From: Nocardia sputorum
GTDB taxonomy: Bacteria > Actinomycetota > Actinomycetes > Mycobacteriales > Mycobacteriaceae
Direction: 5' to 3'
DNA: 64,000 bases
Assembly: GCF_027924405.1 (NCBI RefSeq)
Contig: NZ_AP026978.1
Coordinates: 7,130,001-7,194,000 of the forward strand
The translations under genes were made by a program, and so were the position numbers. Positions 16,917 to 25,418 of this stretch are shown here, piece by piece (position 1 is the first letter of the stretch; each line of letters begins with the position of its first letter). The notes below the pieces were generated by a model. That model did not search any database, was not told where the DNA came from, and worked only from the letters and a program-made list of their open reading frames with translations.

Positions 16917-18017
16917 ATGACCGGCCGCTGTCGCGCCTGCTCCGGCGCCGTTCTGCACACCGTCCTCGATCTCGGGACGGTGCCCGCAGCCGATGATTTC
17001 CCGCCCGCGGGCCGGCCGGTGACACCGGCGGAGACCACGCACCCGCTGCGGATGGTGCGGTGCCCGCGCTGCGAGCTGGCGCAGCTCGCCGAAGACGACA
17101 CCGTGGCCGCCGAACCCCGTGGCGTGGAGCCGCGGGCCCTGCGCGATCAAGCGGCCGATGCGATTGCCCGGGTCGACGCGGCCGGTCTGCTGCGCGGGCG
17201 CACGGTCATCGAGTTCGGTAGCCCGCACGGTGGTTCCTGGCTGCCGTCGCTGGCCGAGCGTGGCTGCACCGCAGCCGACGCGGCGCGAGCGGACCTGGTC
17301 GTGGACTGTTTCGGCATCATGCACGAACCCGACCAGCGGGCCGCGTTCGCCGCACGCGCCGCGGCCACCGCGCCGGACGGGCTGCTCCTGCTGCAGTTCC
17401 ACTCGCTGGCCGCCATCGTGGCACAACGGCAGTGGAACGCGTTGCGGCACGGGCATTTCGCGTACTACTCCCTGCATGCGCTGAGCCTGGCGCTCACCGC
17501 CGCGGGCATGGGCGTGACCACCGCGTGGGAGTTCGACCTCTACGGCGGGACGGTGCTGGTAGCAGCTCGGCGCGGCCCTACCGAGCCGGACCGCGCCGTG
17601 CGCGAGATCCTGGCCCGCGAACGCGAAATCGTCACCCCGGCATCGCTGCATCGGCTCCAGCGGTTCGTGGACGACCATGTGCGCGCGCTGCGGAACTGGC
17701 TGATCGATGCGGCCGCGGCCGGGCAGCGCGTCTACGCCTACGGCGCCGCGTCCCGGGCGGTTGCTCTGCTGTCGCTGGCCGGTGCGCACCAGGGACTTGT
17801 CGCCGGAGTCGCCGACGCCGCGCCCGCCAAACGGGGACGCCGGATGCCCGGCACCGACATCCCGATCATCAGCCCGCAGGATCTGATCGCGGCAGCACCC
17901 GACCGGGTGTTGTTGACGCTGCCCGACCTACTGGACGAAGTGTCGACCGAACTTCCAGAACTCGACGGTCGCTGGTTCGTGGACGATCCGCGCGGACCCA
18001 GAAGGGCGAGTGGATGA
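16917..18017 (+). CDS. Divergent C-methyltransferase-like protein lacking part of the active site
   Basis: Protein of 366 aa with the same layout as the methyltransferase at 12621, about 60 residues shorter. The zinc site is intact (Cys5, Cys8, Cys49, Cys52). The SAM loop reads EFGSPHGGS near 99-107. The region corresponding to the Tyr-His-Glu-His active-site segment has become Arg177-His-Gly-His180, so the Tyr and Glu are lost. The section between the SAM loop and DLVVDCFG is shortened. It may methylate a different atom, bind without catalysing, or regulate the first enzyme. The two paralogues bracket the sugar genes. Confidence 0.72.
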   Translation: MTGRCRACSGAVLHTVLDLGTVPAADDFPPAGRPVTPAETTHPLRMVRCPRCELAQLAEDDTVAAEPRGVEPRALRDQAADAIARVDAAGLLRGRTVIEFGSPHGGSWLPSLAERGCTAADAARADLVVDCFGIMHEPDQRAAFAARAAATAPDGLLLLQFHSLAAIVAQRQWNALRHGHFAYYSLHALSLALTAAGMGVTTAWEFDLYGGTVLVAARRGPTEPDRAVREILAREREIVTPASLHRLQRFVDDHVRALRNWLIDAAAAGQRVYAYGAASRAVALLSLAGAHQGLVAGVADAAPAKRGRRMPGTDIPIISPQDLIAAAPDRVLLTLPDLLDEVSTELPELDGRWFVDDPRGPRRASG

Positions 18018-18355
18018 CCGACCCCCGACCGTGTGACTCCATCCCGCCGACCACGATTCCCGGGCCGCACCCGGCCAGCAGTTCCCGAGCGAGGACAGCC
18101 GTACCGATGAACACCACCTCTCGGATGCGCCGACAACCGCATTCGCCGGCCGACGCGGTCGCACCGGCCATGGCGCCGACGGTCGTGGCCGACCGGTCCG
18201 GCGGTCTCGTGCGCGCCGCAGGCATCGCGGCGATCGGACCGGTGCGTGGACGCCGCCGCGCCGAACCGATGTCGCCCAGCGGCGATGTCGACTTCCCGGC
18301 CTCGACGGTGTGATCGGCGGTGGCCACTACCGGACAGCAGCAACCGCGGTCTTGT
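18018..18355. other. Region without a convincing gene
   Basis: It lies between the second methyltransferase gene and a GT2 gene that converge here. An in-frame reading of 99 codons (ATG 18014 to 18313) starts with a 4-nt overlap, but its Pro/Arg/Thr-rich product resembles no family and has no domain pattern. On the minus strand a short stretch reads VVFIGTAVLARELL, vaguely like a Rossmann-type N-terminus, but it runs on into antisense of the methyltransferase. Decayed coding sequence is possible. Confidence 0.4.
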
Positions 18356-19174
18356 TCAGCGGCCGACCGCGGCCCGCGCGCGCACCCGCAGCCGCGTCCC
18401 CAATGCCCGGACCAGGCGCAGGTCACCGGCCAGCACGTCGGCCGTACCGACGAGCTCCGGGTGATCGGCGCCCAGCCGATGATGGAATCGCAGCTGCTCG
18501 GTGAGCTTGCTGCGGGTCGACGTGCGGCTGCACAGGTTGAACGAGGAGTTCCGCCAGGCGGCCACGATGTCGCCGAGCCCGAAGAAAGCGCCGCGGCTGC
18601 CGACGCGGGCGAACAGGTCCACATCCATCGGGAATACGAGGTCGCCGCGCAGTCCGCCGACGGCGTCGTAGTCGGCGCGCCGGAACATGGCGGCCGCGGT
18701 GGGGCCGAAGTCCGCCGCCCCGCGACGCACGATCACCCGGGCCAGCTGGCGGCTGTCGTGCCTGCCGATCAGCTGCGGCAGCCCCAGCCCGGTCTCGAGG
18801 AGGTCGCCGGACTCGTCGATCACGTCGAACCTGCCCGCGCACAACGCGATCGCGTCCTCGTCGAACACCGCCGACTGCGCGGCGAGGGTGCCGGGACGCA
18901 GGAGGTCGTCGGCACAGACCACCTTCACGAGGTCCCCGGTGGATTCCCGGATCGCCCGGTCCCAATTCGCGCCGATCGGCAGTACGCGATCGTTGCGCAG
19001 GACCCGCACCCGCGGATCGCGCCGCTCCCGCGCGATGTCACCGGTGCGGTCGGTGCTCGCGTTGTCGAGGATCACGACTTCGAAATCGAGGTCTTGGGTC
19101 AGTACCGAATCCAGGGTCGCGGAGAGCGTTCGTTCCGCGTTGTAGGCCGGCACGCACACCGACAGTTTCCGCAT
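18356..19174 (-). CDS. GT2 family glycosyltransferase
   Basis: GT-A fold glycosyltransferase of 272 aa. The N-terminus LSVCVPAYNAERTL is the classic family 2 opening. VVILDNASTDRT holds the nucleotide-binding Asp, and VVCADDLL the D-x-D-like metal site. No membrane helix is present, so it acts at the cytoplasmic face, adding a sugar to the lipid-linked repeat unit. ATG 19174 is the start. It is the only GT of the locus on the minus strand and is divergent from the main operon. Confidence 0.85.
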   Translation of the reverse strand: MRKLSVCVPAYNAERTLSATLDSVLTQDLDFEVVILDNASTDRTGDIARERRDPRVRVLRNDRVLPIGANWDRAIRESTGDLVKVVCADDLLRPGTLAAQSAVFDEDAIALCAGRFDVIDESGDLLETGLGLPQLIGRHDSRQLARVIVRRGAADFGPTAAAMFRRADYDAVGGLRGDLVFPMDVDLFARVGSRGAFFGLGDIVAAWRNSSFNLCSRTSTRSKLTEQLRFHHRLGADHPELVGTADVLAGDLRLVRALGTRLRVRARAAVGR

Positions 19175-19407
19175 CGCCAGCCGCCTTTTTGTCAGAACCG
19201 CAATCGGACATTGCCTCGTAATTGCCCGAACTATGCCATATTTCGCGCCGGGTCGGCATCCGGACTCGTGCGGACCGGTGCCGAATATCGGATACCGCGC
19301 ATCGGCGTGAGAAAGCCGAAACCGGTGGTCAGCCCGATACTTCCCGGCCGCGAACGAGTTCGGCCGACGACTTCACGGTGCGGCATGCGGGATGAGGGGG
19401 CCGGGTC
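19175..19407. promoter_or_regulatory. Divergent promoter region of the main glycosyltransferase operon
   Basis: 233 bp between the divergent starts of the GT2 gene and the first GT4 gene. The stretch 19175-19250 is relatively AT-rich, with TTTTTGTCAG and CATATTTCG, and probably holds both promoters. I could not fix individual -10/-35 boxes. Confidence 0.35.
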
Positions 19408-20511
19408 ATGATCAGCGCTTCCGGCGCGGTGCGGGTGCACATGACCGGATCGGAATGGTTCGGCGCCGCGCCCGGCGGCCTGGGCCGATACTTCACGGAT
19501 CTGCACGGCGCATTGCTGGACGTTCCTGGGATTTCGTTGTCTGCCGCCGCCTTCGGCCCGCCCGACCGGACGGTTGCCGGTACCCGGTCCTGGGGGCCGG
19601 TCGGCGGTTCGACACTGCGCCGCGCCCGCACCGCGTTCTGCGCTCGCGACGCGTTGGACCCCGGCACCGTCGTGGATCGCCACTTCTGCCTCTACGGCCC
19701 GGTCGCCCGAGACCGGCGCGGTCGCGGGCTACCACTGGTCGTGCATTTCCACGGTCCGTGGGCAGCGGAAAGCCGAATGCACGGACAGCATCCCGCCGCA
19801 GCCTTCGCCAAATACCTCATCGAACGTTTGCGATACGTTTGCGCGGATCGTTTCGTCGTGCTTTCCGATCACTTCCGCACGGTGTTGTGCGAGGACTACC
19901 GCATCGCGTCCGATCGTGTCGAGGTGATCGCGCCCGGAGTCGATCTCACCCGGTTCCGAGCCGCCCCGTTCCCCGCGTCCCCGCCGGTCGTCCTGTGTGT
20001 GCGGCGGCTGGAGCGCCGGATGGGCATCGATGTGTTGCTGCGCGCGTGGCCCGGGGTGCTCGCCGAGCACCCGGAGGCTCGTCTCGTCATCGTCGGAACC
20101 GGCAGCGCCGAGGCGGATCTCCGGCGCGGAGCCATCGAGGGCGGGCTCGACGGCAGCGTCGAGTTCACCGGCCGGATTCCCGACCAGGAACTCGCCGCCC
20201 GCTACACCTCCGCCGCGCTCACCGTGGTGCCGACAGTGGCCCTGGAGGGATTCGGCCTGATCGCCCTCGAGTCGCTCGCCGCGGGCCGGGCGCCGGTGGT
20301 CACCCGGTGTGGTGGTCTGCCCGACGCCGTGCGGGGCCTGGACCCCTCGTTGATCGTGCCGCCCGGCGACCCCGCCGCGCTCGCTGATCGGATCAGCGCG
20401 GCGATCTCCGGCTGCCGGCCGACGCCGGAGCAGTGCCGCGCCCACGCGGAGACCTTCAGCTGGCATGCGGCCGCACAGCGGCACGCCGCGCTGTATCGGG
20501 AGCTCGGATGA
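19408..20511 (+). CDS. GT4 family glycosyltransferase
   Basis: GT-B glycosyltransferase of 367 aa. The acceptor-side N-terminal half includes the glycine loop GGLGRYF and VHFHGPW. The C-terminal half has VVLCVRRLERRMGIDVLL, the E-x7-E-type motif ALEGFGLIALESLAAG, and VTRCGGLPD. It is a retaining enzyme acting on the lipid-linked oligosaccharide at the inner membrane face. ATG 19408 has a GGGGGCCGGGTC purine-rich stretch upstream. It is the first gene of an eight-gene series with 4-nt overlaps. Confidence 0.88.
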   Translation: MISASGAVRVHMTGSEWFGAAPGGLGRYFTDLHGALLDVPGISLSAAAFGPPDRTVAGTRSWGPVGGSTLRRARTAFCARDALDPGTVVDRHFCLYGPVARDRRGRGLPLVVHFHGPWAAESRMHGQHPAAAFAKYLIERLRYVCADRFVVLSDHFRTVLCEDYRIASDRVEVIAPGVDLTRFRAAPFPASPPVVLCVRRLERRMGIDVLLRAWPGVLAEHPEARLVIVGTGSAEADLRRGAIEGGLDGSVEFTGRIPDQELAARYTSAALTVVPTVALEGFGLIALESLAAGRAPVVTRCGGLPDAVRGLDPSLIVPPGDPAALADRISAAISGCRPTPEQCRAHAETFSWHAAAQRHAALYRELG

Positions 20512-21638
20512 ACGGGCCCGCGGTCTTCCTCGGCCACACCGCCGCGCCGTCCGGGGCCGAATTGGCCACCCTGCGGCTGCTGCGCACGCTGCGCGCGCAT
20601 GGCGCCGAAGTGGCGCTGGTGTGCACCGAAGACGGCCCGGTGATGGCTCGTGCCCGCGACGCGGGGATCGACACCCGTGTCGTGACCGGCCGATTCGACA
20701 GCCGGGCGATGACCATCGGATCGGGCCCGTTGCGGCTGATCAGCGGGTTTCTCGCGTTGCTGCGGCTGGGCTGGGCGGTCGGGGGTGCGGTCCGCGACTT
20801 GCGCGCCCGGGTGCTGGTCGCCGAGAGCACCAAGGCGCTGGTGCTGGGAGCGGTCGCGGCCCGCCGCGCCCGGGTGCCGCTCGTCTGGCAGGTCCACGAC
20901 CGAGTATCCCGGGACTACTTCGGCCTGCTCCCTGCCACCACTATCCGGCTGCTGGCCGCACTGTTCTGCCGGGGACTGCTGGCCAACAGTCACGGCACCC
21001 GGGAGACACTGCCCGCGCGCATCCCGGCGGTCGTCGCTTACCCGGGCGTCGCCCTGCCCGCAACACCGCCGCCGCCCCGCACCCGCGCGGCCGCCGACGC
21101 GGTCGTGGTCGTCGTGGGACGGCTGAGCCCCTGGAAAGGCCAGGACGTGTTTCTGCGCGCCCTGGCGGCGGTGCCGACCCGGCCCGCGGCGGTGTACTTC
21201 GTCGGCGGGACGTTCTTCGATGAACAACCCTTCCGGCAGTACCTGGAACAACTCGCTGACGAACTCGGCCTGGCCGTGACGTTCACCGGTCACGTCGACG
21301 ACCCCCACCGGTATCTCGCCGAGGCCGACGTGCTCGTGCACTGCTCGGTGCTGCCCGAGCCGTTCGGGCAGGTGGTTGTGGAAGGCATGGCCGCGGGTTG
21401 CGCGGTGATCGCGACGGTGCCCGGCGGCCCGGCCGAGATCATCGCCGACGGGCGAACCGGCCGCCTGGTGCCCGCCGGTGACGAAGCCGCGCTCACCGCG
21501 GCTCTCACCGAACTGCTCGGTGATCCGGCCGCGCGCGCCCGGATCGCCGCCGCAGGCGCCGCCCGCGCCCGCGACTTCGACATCGGCACCACGGCACGCG
21601 TGGTCACCCGCTTCCTCGACGAGGTGGCGCCGCCGTGA
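20508..21638 (+). CDS. GT4 family glycosyltransferase
   Basis: Second retaining GT-B enzyme, 376 aa. It begins with VFLGHTAAPSGAELATLRLL. The donor half has VVVVGRLSPWKGQDVFLRAL and the catalytic block SVLPEPFGQVVVEGMAAG, followed by ATVPGGPAEII. The start ATG 20508 overlaps the previous stop as ATGA, implying translational coupling. It should add another sugar to the repeat unit; donor and linkage cannot be predicted. Confidence 0.88.
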   Translation: MNGPAVFLGHTAAPSGAELATLRLLRTLRAHGAEVALVCTEDGPVMARARDAGIDTRVVTGRFDSRAMTIGSGPLRLISGFLALLRLGWAVGGAVRDLRARVLVAESTKALVLGAVAARRARVPLVWQVHDRVSRDYFGLLPATTIRLLAALFCRGLLANSHGTRETLPARIPAVVAYPGVALPATPPPPRTRAAADAVVVVVGRLSPWKGQDVFLRALAAVPTRPAAVYFVGGTFFDEQPFRQYLEQLADELGLAVTFTGHVDDPHRYLAEADVLVHCSVLPEPFGQVVVEGMAAGCAVIATVPGGPAEIIADGRTGRLVPAGDEAALTAALTELLGDPAARARIAAAGAARARDFDIGTTARVVTRFLDEVAPP

Positions 21639-23056
21639 CCGAACCCGACTACCTCGCCACGCTGACCACCGACGTCTTCCCTCGGGTCGAACTGCCCCGG
21701 CGTCCCGGCGGGGTGCACCGTCGCGCCGACGGGGCTCGCGGGCCGGGCGGTGGTGGCGCGCACAGCAAGCCGAGCCGGTTCGAGGTACTCGGCGATATCG
21801 CACTGGTGAGTTTCGGCAGATACGGTCAGTACATCGTCACGGTCGTCACCGTGCCGCTGATCGCCCGGGTACTCGGCGCCCACGGCCTCGGCCTGCTGGC
21901 CATCGGCATGTCGGCCTACTTCATCGGCTCGCTCGTCGTGGATCTGGGAGTCACGCAGTTCCTGTCCGCCCGCGTGCCGGAGATCAACGCGCGCAAGGGC
22001 ACCCGGCTCCGGGAGATGAACCAGCTGCGTGGCGACTATCTGGCCATCCGTCTCGCCACGGCGACACTGTTCGGTGTCGCGCTCGCCGTAGCCTTTGCCG
22101 TGCGCGTGCCCGAAGCCGCGCAGATGGTGCTGCTCGGCCTGTTCGTCGGTGGCTTCTGGTCCCTGTCGGAGGACTGGCTGCTGATCGGGGAGGGTCGGTT
22201 CGGCACCTCCACCGCCTATCAGAGCGTCGGGCGGCTGTGCTATCTCGGGCTGCTGGTGGGCCTGCTTCCGCAACTGCCGAACCCGCACGTCGCCTTGCTG
22301 TGCCTATTGCTGTCCTCCGTGCCGACGGTGGCACTGACCTGGTGGGATGCCTGGCGCCGGTACGGGGCACCGGCCCGTCCCCGCTACTACGGCGTCGTGC
22401 TGCGCCGCAGCGTGCCGGTGTTCGTCTCCCGGTTGCTGGTCACCGGCTACGGGCAGGGTGCGGCGACGCTGTACTCGGCCGTGCTCGACGCCGTCTCGCT
22501 GGGCTTGTACTCGGCCGGCGACCGCCTGGTGCGCGCGGTCCAATCACTGCTCGACGCCATCGGCTTCGCACTGCTGCCACGCATGGCTCGACGCGGCGAC
22601 CATCTCGGGTTCTGGCGGTACAGCACGCAGGCGCTGGCCGTGACCGTCGCCGTCGCCGCACTCGCTTCGGCGAGCCTCTGGCTGGCCGCGCCCCAGCTGA
22701 TCCGGCTGGTCTTCGGTACCGAATTCGCCGCGTCCACCGGTCTGTTGCGGATCGAGGTGCTGATCCTGCCCGCCACGACGGTCACCTCGTTCATCACCAC
22801 GGCCATCCTGCCGGTGCGCCAGGACACCAGCGGGGTCCTGATCGGCGCGCTGCTCGGGACTCTCGTCGCCATCGGCGCATTGCTGCTGACCGTCTGGACC
22901 CGCTCGGTGCACACCTTGGTCTACGGCCTGCTGCTTGCCGAAATCACCGTCGCCACCTGGCATCTGCTGCGGATGCGGTTCCTGGCCCGCCGCGACCACG
23001 CCGAAGCCGACACCGTGCCGCTGCCTGTCGTGCCCCGGAAGGAAACCCGACCATGA
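21635..23056 (+). CDS. Wzx-type polysaccharide flippase
   Basis: Membrane protein of 473 aa of the MOP/polysaccharide transport superfamily. About 50 polar residues precede roughly twelve to fourteen hydrophobic helices, with family-like segments ISFGRYGQYIVTVVTVPLIAR-type (near 60-80), DLGVTQFLSARVPEINARKG and SLGLYSAGDRLVRAVQSL. It should flip undecaprenyl-linked repeat units across the membrane. GTG 21635 overlaps the preceding stop as GTGA. It lies next to the polymerase-like and Wzz-like genes, as expected for a Wzx/Wzy pathway. Confidence 0.85.
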   Translation: MTEPDYLATLTTDVFPRVELPRRPGGVHRRADGARGPGGGGAHSKPSRFEVLGDIALVSFGRYGQYIVTVVTVPLIARVLGAHGLGLLAIGMSAYFIGSLVVDLGVTQFLSARVPEINARKGTRLREMNQLRGDYLAIRLATATLFGVALAVAFAVRVPEAAQMVLLGLFVGGFWSLSEDWLLIGEGRFGTSTAYQSVGRLCYLGLLVGLLPQLPNPHVALLCLLLSSVPTVALTWWDAWRRYGAPARPRYYGVVLRRSVPVFVSRLLVTGYGQGAATLYSAVLDAVSLGLYSAGDRLVRAVQSLLDAIGFALLPRMARRGDHLGFWRYSTQALAVTVAVAALASASLWLAAPQLIRLVFGTEFAASTGLLRIEVLILPATTVTSFITTAILPVRQDTSGVLIGALLGTLVAIGALLLTVWTRSVHTLVYGLLLAEITVATWHLLRMRFLARRDHAEADTVPLPVVPRKETRP

Positions 23057-24069
23057 GAATTCTGTTCGTCGGCGACGACTGGCTCGGCAGCAACGCACGT
23101 TCGCTGGCCGACGGCTTCCGTCAAGCCGGCCACGACGTGCTCGTGGTCGACTCGACACCGGTGACTCTCCCGGCCAGGTTCTCGCCACCGTGGGTGTACG
23201 CGAAGGCGACCGGTCGGCGCGACCGGCGCACGGTCGAACGAGTGCACACCCGGATCGAACGCAGCGCCGCCACATTCCGGCCCGACATGCTGTTCGTGTT
23301 CAAGGGGATCCATCTGGACCAGCAGCGACTGCTCGACGTGCCCGCGGCACTGCACGTGCACTACAGCCCGGACGACGTGTCCAACCCCGAGAACCTCACC
23401 GATGCGTACCTGGCGGCGGAACCCGGCTGGGACCTGATCGTCACCACCAAACAGCACAACGTGCCGGAGTTGCGGGCGCGTGGCGCCCGGGCCGCCGGTT
23501 TCGTGCTCAGCGCTTACGACCCGGCCTGGCATCATCCGGCGGCGCGCCGCGGCGCCGATGACTATCTGGTCGGTTTCATCGGAGTGTGCCGGCCCGACCG
23601 CCGCGCCGAACTGGTGTCCCTGGCACGCCGCTACGGACCGCGCCTGCTGGTCCGCGGCCCCGGCTGGCGCCGCGTTCCGGAGTTGCGCGCCACCCGCGCC
23701 GTCGTCGGCGGCGCGGTGTACGGTCCGGGGTATTCGGCCGCGATCGCCGAGGTGACAGCCAATCTGGTGCTGCTCAACTCCGGCAACCGCGACACCCACA
23801 CCTGCCGCACCTTCGAGGTGCCCGCGGCCGGTGGATTGTTCGTCGGTGAACGCACCGGCGAACACGCCGACCTGCTGCGCGACACCGTCGAGTGCTTCCT
23901 GTTCGACGGCACCGACGAACTGGTCTCGATTCTCGATTGGGTTGCCGCCCATCCCGAGCGGGCGGCCGAGGTCGCGGCGGCCGGGCACCGGCGGATCACC
24001 GCCGAAGGGCATCGTTACGTGGATCGCGCCCGGCAGATCGTCGGCCTCGCCGCGGAGGTCGGGAACTGA
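23053..24069 (+). CDS. CgeB-like glycosyltransferase
   Basis: Protein of 338 aa resembling the CgeB/spore-maturation type of GT-B glycosyltransferases. It opens with RILFVGDDWLGSNARSL, has VHYSPDDVSNPEN in the first domain, and ends with a donor-domain pattern TCRTFEVPAAGGLFVGERT-like around 265-280. The role is probably sugar transfer to the repeat unit or to a cap. The start ATG 23053 overlaps the flippase stop as ATGA with GGAAGG upstream. Family assignment is firmer than function. Confidence 0.75.
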   Translation: MRILFVGDDWLGSNARSLADGFRQAGHDVLVVDSTPVTLPARFSPPWVYAKATGRRDRRTVERVHTRIERSAATFRPDMLFVFKGIHLDQQRLLDVPAALHVHYSPDDVSNPENLTDAYLAAEPGWDLIVTTKQHNVPELRARGARAAGFVLSAYDPAWHHPAARRGADDYLVGFIGVCRPDRRAELVSLARRYGPRLLVRGPGWRRVPELRATRAVVGGAVYGPGYSAAIAEVTANLVLLNSGNRDTHTCRTFEVPAAGGLFVGERTGEHADLLRDTVECFLFDGTDELVSILDWVAAHPERAAEVAAAGHRRITAEGHRYVDRARQIVGLAAEVGN

Positions 24070-24083
24070 ACGCCTACACCGAT

Positions 24084-25418
24084 GTGGCCGCCGTCGCGGC
24101 CGCACTGATCACGGTCGCCGCTGCCGCACTGTTGGTTCCGGGCATCGCCCGCGTGTTCTTCATCGCGCAGGCCCTTTTCTGGTCGCTGTCCTACGTGGCG
24201 CGGCCGCTGGTGCTGCTCGCGGTGCAGCCGGACCCGCATTACGGCGACAACATCTCCGACCCCCGGCTGGCTGGTCTGGGGTACGACCGCGGCATCGGTC
24301 TGGTGCTCGACCACGTCGTGTTCGGCTTGTGGTGTTACGCGCTGCTGGTGATCGGTTACGCGCTCTGGCGGCGTCGGCACCCGCCTCGCCCCGTCCCGGC
24401 CGCGGTCGCGGACCCCGGCGTGATGCCGACTCTGCTGGCGCTCTACGCGCTCGGACTGTTGGGGCGGGCGGCCTCGGTGGCCACCGGATCGCTGGGCGCC
24501 GCCGGTGAGGTCAGCAGCGGCAACCCCCTGCTCAGTTTTGTCGCCACGTTCGCCGGGATCGCGGCGCTCGGGATCATCGTCTTCCTCCGGCCCGCCCGGC
24601 CGCAGACCACGGCGCTGGTGCTCGGCGCGCTCTTCGCGGGCGAACTGTACTGGTCGTCGGCCGTGCAGTCCAAGACACCGATCCTCGCCGCCGCACTCGC
24701 TCTCGCCGTACGGTTCTCGATGCTCGGCTGGAACCGGCGCACCACGATCGGTGTGGCACTGATCGGCGTGCTCGGCGTCGCCGGATTCGGCTGGCTGCAG
24801 TCGTTCAAGAACTCCGGCACCGCCGCGCTCGACGCCACCCTCGTCGACTCCCGCTACCCGGCGGACGTGCGGCCGTTCCTGAGTATCCTGCGGCGCTTCG
24901 ACCTGCTCGAAGCCGCCACCGATGCCTACTTCGTCGGCCCACGCGGCTGGTTGTCCCCCGGCGAAGTGCTGCACCACGCGAGCCTCAGCCTGATCCCGGC
25001 GCAGGTGCTCGGCGCCGAGAAGCTCCAATCCGGCACGGCTTGGGCGAACGACGTGCGTGGCGCGTCGGTGGATATGAGCACCGTGTCGGTGTCCCTGGCG
25101 GAGGGCAACGTGAACGAAGGCTATCTGCTCGGCGGCGCGGCGGGCGTGGTCGTCGCCGTCGTGTTCACCTTCGCGCTGCTGCTCGCCTGGGAGCGATCGC
25201 TGTACTCGCGGTACTTCCCCGTCCTGGTGCTGGGCCTCGCGATCACCGGCGCCTCCACCCTGTTCGAACGCGGCATCCTCGGCAGCTTCGAGAATCTCGG
25301 CAAATTCGCGCAGTCGGCCGTGCTCGCCTGGTTCGTCCATCTGATCGTCACGGAATTCCGCCGCCGCCCGACGCCGCTCCCGGCACCGGCGCACGCTTCA
25401 GCAATTACGAAGACATGA
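24084..25418 (+). CDS. Wzy-like O-antigen/exopolysaccharide polymerase
   Basis: Polytopic membrane protein of about 445-450 aa with ten or more helices and a large extracytoplasmic loop near residues 260-350, the usual shape of Wzy polymerases, which share little sequence. Its place between the flippase and the Wzz-like gene supports that role. GTG 24084 is the first standard start in frame. A CTG at 24066 is attractive: it overlaps the previous stop as CTGA, as the neighbouring genes do with ATGA or GTGA, and has GGAGG 7 nt upstream. It would polymerise repeat units outside the membrane. Confidence 0.68.
   Translation: MAAVAAALITVAAAALLVPGIARVFFIAQALFWSLSYVARPLVLLAVQPDPHYGDNISDPRLAGLGYDRGIGLVLDHVVFGLWCYALLVIGYALWRRRHPPRPVPAAVADPGVMPTLLALYALGLLGRAASVATGSLGAAGEVSSGNPLLSFVATFAGIAALGIIVFLRPARPQTTALVLGALFAGELYWSSAVQSKTPILAAALALAVRFSMLGWNRRTTIGVALIGVLGVAGFGWLQSFKNSGTAALDATLVDSRYPADVRPFLSILRRFDLLEAATDAYFVGPRGWLSPGEVLHHASLSLIPAQVLGAEKLQSGTAWANDVRGASVDMSTVSVSLAEGNVNEGYLLGGAAGVVVAVVFTFALLLAWERSLYSRYFPVLVLGLAITGASTLFERGILGSFENLGKFAQSAVLAWFVHLIVTEFRRRPTPLPAPAHASAITKT

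Noticed and set aside
18018..18200. Minus-strand segment reading VVFIGTAVLARELL, similar to a formyltransferase-like N-terminus
   Set aside because: The match is too short, and the frame continues into antisense of the methyltransferase gene.
18014..18313. Possible 99-aa gene overlapping the second methyltransferase by ATGA
   Set aside because: The product is Pro/Arg-rich with no recognisable fold, and the downstream gene is on the other strand, so the overlap carries little weight.
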